Source: Warburgia ugandensis (Eukaryota > Streptophyta > Magnoliopsida > Canellales > Canellaceae). From it: DNA of 64,000 bases. A program made the translations under genes and the position numbers. Below the pieces are notes generated by a model. That model had not been told where the DNA came from, made no database searches, and saw nothing but the letters and a program-made list of their open reading frames with translations. Below, one piece after another: positions 59,216 to 64,000 of this stretch. Each line of letters begins with the position of its first letter. Within the stretch, counting starts at the first letter, position 1. The DNA lies in NCBI GenBank assembly GCA_035236585.1, contig CP141139.1, positions 18,368,990 through 18,432,989 of the forward strand, read 5' to 3'.

Positions 59216-60689
59216 CCTGACGCAAGGCCCTCCTTTTTCATTCGGGCTTGGGACCAACATGGGCGAAGTTGTAATATTCCTCTTTCTAATAATGAGGAAA
59301 TTCCTTGGATCCAATTTTCTCCTCAAAAAACAATTAAGGAGACTTGGCTAATGACAACAGAAAATTATATACAGAAAGATCATATTGACTGTATTTTTTA
59401 CCTCAATACTGGGGATTCCAAATGGGATGACACTTCTGACTTATGGGAACTTGCAGAAAAATATATGCAAAGGAATAATGTGTACCCGATCAGTGATGGT
59501 AGAAGTTAATATCTTTTTGATAAATTGCTCTCAGAAATACAATCAGTGAAAATTAGCCACTTTTATAATACTGATCAATCTATTATAAATTTTAGCAAGA
59601 TTGTTATTAATAAAGTCTTGTCTCCACAAGAATGATATATCAATCCAAATCAATATAAATAGATTGAAGGAAAACAAAGTCAAAGATTTCCCTATAATTG
59701 GTGGGATTATGTTGATGTCATGAATCTAATAATGTATCTAGAGAATAACACCAAGAAACATTCAGGGGTTTTGTAAATTAATCTCAAAATAATACAACAT
59801 CATATTCCTTCATGGTTTTACCATTGGTGGTAGAAATTTGGCCCCACTCTAGAAATATTGTTAGAAAAGCTCAAGGAGCTATACAATATTTGGATGGAAT
59901 GTGCACTTGAAATCAATTACATTTGGGTAAAAGACCTAATTAAAAGTCAATGTGAATTAATATTTTTAACAAAATTTAAAATTCCCTAGATTTGGAAGTG
60001 GTCCATTCTTATATCAAAGGATGAATTAAACATCCAAGTTTTGAAAAGAATTTAGTGGACAAAATTTGATACTAAGGCAAGGTCCAAGAAATTGAAAGGT
60101 TATTGAACATAATAAAGCTCTCAGGGATAATATCCCAATTGCCAAATCCTCTTCCTCCATTGAAGAGATAAAGAAGATGCTCATGTGAAAATATTTGACA
60201 GATTCAGAGGATCAAATACTAATCAAATGGATCAAATACTGGTCAAATACATGGATCACGTGAAGAATAAAATTATGGCCTCCTTCAATTTCTCGACGAG
60301 AGAGTCGTCATCAGCAAAATCTCATGACCATTTCTCTGAATCAAGATCTCAATATAATATGTTTAATGATAATATTTTTCAGGATAATCAAGATCCAAAT
60401 GATGAAAACTTTGAAGACTATTGGAATGCATCTATAGTCGTCCTTTCTTAATTCATCCAGTCTAAGAATGATTGTACAAGTCTACAAGATGAAGAAGACA
60501 AGAAGAATCTTCCAAAGAGTAAATTCAAGACACCATTCAAATGGCCATGACCCACTCTTCAACGATGACTTGAGAAAATCTTGGTCTAATGACTCAGCAT
60601 CAATAATACAAGGAATCATCAGCTTTTGGCTACATCAGATGAAATTAGTCACTTTAATCATTTTAGAGTTGACATCGGCTTTAATTATG

Positions 60690-61423
60690 TAGGGAATCTC
60701 CTTTATATCATTTTACTTTATATCACTTTTGCTTTTCTTATGTTAATCTCTGTCTATAATAATAGAGTCTAATTACTGTAATGGATTCCAGACCCAATTA
60801 AGTTCTGGATTCGAAGTCTATATAATGTTGGTCTATCTGTCAGTTAGGGCATCACTTACTTTGTCCATTCTGTTTGTTCTAAGCCTTGCTCCAGTCCCTT
60901 TTTGTGCCCTTTATAATCTTTCACCTTCCTTGTAAAACTTTCAGTATCAATAATATTCGACTACCTTGATAGCTTTTCAATATATGAGTCTTCTTTATTT
61001 TGTAAGTATTTTTGCTATTCTACTTTTAGTTTAAATGGTATCAGAGCTAATTTTTGGCTAAAAGCATGGATTAGTAGTTTATAACTACAATAAATATGGG
61101 TTAATTTATTTTTATTACCATCAGTAGATGCATGATTCAGGCCTTACCATTTTTATGCTTTATGTTTGATACGTCACATTGGTACTTCATCAATCTAATT
61201 TACTATACTAGTTGTCCTATAGATAGACACCCAAGCCGAGCAGCCCTTGTTCCTGTTGCAATGAGTGCATTGGGGATTTTTGTAAGTTGTTGATAGTCAT
61301 GCAAAGTCCTAGAAATAGAATTTCTTAGTTTCATGCTGGTACTAATAGAAATAAATTTGGATTAACTATCTTTATTATCTATTCTAAGCTATCAACTCTG
61401 CTGTTCTAGTTAAGTTTTGGCTA
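60690..61423 (+). promoter_or_regulatory. Pararetroviral promoter and leader region, EPRV copy 2
   Basis: The intergenic part of the fossil virus: a 35S-type promoter with TATATAA at 60,819-60,825, then a roughly 600-base leader before the movement-protein region. The tRNA-iMet primer site lies within the leader. Other promoter elements are not clearly identified. Confidence 0.6.
61036..61047 (+). promoter_or_regulatory. EPRV minus-strand primer-binding site, tRNA-iMet
   Basis: TGGTATCAGAGC, about 210 bases after the TATA box, is the universal Caulimoviridae primer site and the conventional zero point of their genome maps. Confidence 0.88.
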
Positions 61424-62041
61424 TGAGTGATAATATGCATGTCAAAAATACAAGTATGGTAGAATATCCAACTGATACTAAACCCTTATATACTTCGACA
61501 ATTCCATCTGTTAAACCTAAAGAAGTTTATAAGATAGGAAAATTTAACTTTTCATCAACAAAAATCATAAAACAAATAGAGCAAACAATTAGTCTTGATA
61601 ATACAGAAAAAATTGTTAATTTTGTTTTTGGAAAAAAAAAAAAAAAATCTTAAACCACATCTTAATTTTGATAAATATAAATTAATTCATGTAGGATTAA
61701 TCTAAATAGGGTTCAAACCTTTAATACTAAATTCTCTAAATGCTTCAATCTTAGCGGTCCTAAGGGATGCCAGATGTCTGGATTGGGAACCTTCTCTGAT
61801 GGGAGTGTTACAGACTAATCTCTGTCGTGGACCAGTATATGTTAATGTATTTCCTTATTTCAATCTATTTCTATCTGATCCTAATATCCTTGATGCTCTT
61901 AGTCTTTATATTAAGACTCACAGATACAATTTTAAATCTGGATCTGAAACAATTGCTCTAACTTATAGGATTCAATTCAAAGTCCTTCCAACTCTGATTA
62001 CTAAAGCCAGACGAAAATCTCCAAATGCAATACTATCTTAA
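61424..62041 (+). other. Movement-protein region, EPRV copy 2
   Basis: Plus-strand pieces carry EVYKIGKFNFSSTKI and then GVLQTNLCRGPVYVNVFPYF with DALSLYIKTHRYNFKSGSE, typical of the 30K-superfamily movement protein of florendo-/petuviruses (the conserved G-x-VY-x-N block). It is broken and not functional. Confidence 0.72.
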
Positions 62042-62290
62042 TAAATACTAATGTTTTGTCCTCTAACATTGTTGTTAATAGAACACTGAAATGGGATGAG
62101 ATTAATTTCCCATAGTCTTGGCAATTAACTGAAGTTGTTCCTTCAACATAAGTAATTGATCAAAATCTAGATCAAATTATCGTAATAGAAGATGGTGATG
62201 TAGAAATTAGATTTAATACTAGAAGATCTTTTATATTGCCTTGGATCACTTCCTGTTCTTCTAGATCATCTAGACTTTTTGCTAATCATA

Positions 62291-64000
62291 ATAGGCCAAA
62301 GTCGAGTTCAATAGAAGAACTCAGAATTTCTGAAAATAATGTGGCTCATCCGATCTACAAAAGATCGCAGGATAATAATCATACTCCATCTGAGATGGAT
62401 TTCAATGTCAGATTTTATGGATTTTAGTCCTAGAAGTAAACTCATAAAAATAATAAGTGATGAATTTGAATTAAATAAACATAAGGAGTTTAGAAATTGG
62501 TACTTTAAAAAATTGTAAAGAAGATTTTTAATTCCCGCAATCTTGGAAGTTAACTGAAGCTGTTCCTCCAAGACAAAGAACTAATCAAAATTTGGATCAA
62601 ATTATCCAAATAGAAGATGGTGATGTAGAAATCAGATTTAATACTAAAAGATCTTTTAGATTGCCTAGGATCAGTTCCTGTTCTTCTAGATAATCTAGGC
62701 CTTCTACTGACACAATAGGCCAAAGTTGAGTTCAATAGAAGAACTTAGAATTTCTGAAAATAATGTGGTTCATCCGTTCTACAAAAGATCGTAGGATAAT
62801 AATCCTACTCCATCTAAGATGGATTTCAATGTCTGATTTTATGGATTTTAGTCCTGGAAGTAAACTCATAAAAATAATAAGTGATGAATTTGAATTAGAT
62901 AAACATAAGGAGTTTAGAAATTGGTAATTTAAAATTTGTAAAGCAAGTTTATAGTTTTACAAAGAAGAATTTTATAAACATCTAAATAAAACTCAAACTC
63001 CAACATTCTTTGTTCCTTGGCTCCTCGAAACATATCTGAGTAATGAGCTCAATACAATTAGACAATGGAAAACAAATGAAGGAGAAAAAATCTCTTCTAT
63101 TTTTCCTCTAACATATGCACTTAAATTGCCTGTAGATAATAGAACTCTTGAATCTGCAGCATACTGTAAAATTATAGACTTTCAAGATTTATCAGATTTA
63201 TTAATATTAATAAAATAGAATAATTATACAGACCTGTTTCTACATATCGTAGGTGAAAAAATGATAAAAATTGATGATGGAATTAATAAAATCCTAGATC
63301 ATATAAATGAAGTTAGATAGAGGAGAGAACTTATGATAAGACAGAACCATCAATCAAACCTCCTCCTAAAATAAAAAAACTTCAATATGGAAAATGACAC
63401 CGAAGAAATTATCAAAACAATTAAGGATAAACTTGGTAGTCTGAATCATAATACCCTTTCAAGTAATGAATCAGAGAGAGAAGAAGAAAATATGGATTGT
63501 GAAGATATCTCTGAAGGAGAAGTTCTCCAAATTTAAAACCAATTTCTCTCATATAAATAAACTTAAAAGAGACCCAAGGAGACTTGATAGGTTTTATTAC
63601 AAAAGACCAACCCCAGAAAATGTGTTAATTAAGGAGAATGATGTTCACATCTAGAATGAATATAGGGCCAATTCAATCTATGAATGAATATAGATGGAAT
63701 GATGGATAACCAAATCGTTCAAATGATGCACAGGCTTTTGATGTTTTCAACTGTCTATAAGTAGAAAGGTAATACCAAAAAAAATAATGCCCTTATGATT
63801 ATCACTGGGTTTATTGGAAATCTTAAAGGATGGTGAGATAATTATATCTCCCCAACTTAGTGAGATGAAATTCTTAATACAGTCAAAGTGGAATCCCATT
63901 CTAGCAAACAAAGAGAGGATGCAGTTTATTCGTTGGTTTGCAAACTTCTTGAACACTTTATTGGGGGTATCCAAACCCAATTTGACAATTTTGGGGCACT
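62291..64000 (+). mobile_element. Endogenous pararetrovirus copy 3, runs off the window
   Basis: Repeats the sequence that starts copy 2 at 29,179 (AGGCCAAAGTCGAGTTCAAT) and continues through the spacer into the coat-protein start at the window edge. Around 62,105-62,945 a stretch of about 0.42 kb is present twice in tandem. It is broken like the other copies and still in the same head-to-tail orientation. Confidence 0.8.

Noticed and set aside
61031-61050. Possible tRNA gene at TGGTATCAGAGC
   Set aside because: It is the 12-base primer site complementary to the tRNA 3' end. No tRNA cloverleaf surrounds it. The same applies at 50,072 and 19,111.

Overview
This is a plant nuclear window, almost certainly from a flowering plant. 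The evidence is an NHL26-type NDR1/HIN1-like gene, Au SINEs, Ty1-copia and long-LTR Ty3-gypsy elements primed by tRNA-iMet, a plant RTE-type LINE, and fossil Caulimoviridae sequence. I cannot name the species; an early-diverging or magnoliid lineage is only a guess. I see no bacterial gene, CRISPR array, rRNA or tRNA gene.

Layout. 1-12,700: intergenic DNA with a 60-bp minisatellite (1.3-1.8 kb), a CACTA-like field of short repeated motifs (2.5-3.15 kb), two head-to-tail Helitron-like elements with an Au SINE inside (4.97-6.05 kb), and decayed LINE RNase H fragments (7.1-7.85, ~8.4-8.7, 12.0-12.3 kb). 12,828-13,460: the only host gene I trust, a single-exon NHL26-like membrane protein behind a (CT)24 tract. 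13.9-20.0 kb: a second Au SINE, a complete-looking but inactive Ty1-copia element on the minus strand (14,630-19,448), and a third Au SINE. 20,521-21,139: a non-autonomous hAT element carrying five 43-bp hairpin-like repeats.

23.4-64 kb is a deeply nested complex. Its base is a head-to-tail array of at least three copies of an endogenous pararetrovirus, florendovirus/petuvirus-like, running off the right edge. Copy 2 holds three insertions: a 1.34-kb DNA transposon (30,281-31,624), a 3.6-kb solo LTR (33,629-37,237), and an RTE LINE (38,613-59,272) flanked by an 18-bp duplication. The LINE was itself entered by a gag-only minus-strand LTR element (39,571-46,012) and a plus-strand Del/Tekay-like element (46,013-57,067). 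The 5' LTR of the latter received another 3.0-kb solo LTR (46,127-49,132). Removing the insertions leaves a viral unit of about 7.5 kb.

The genes do not form a pathway: one host gene sits beside a graveyard of mobile elements. All viral and LTR sequences are described as broken fossils. Similarity calls come from reading motifs by eye; no database search was possible.
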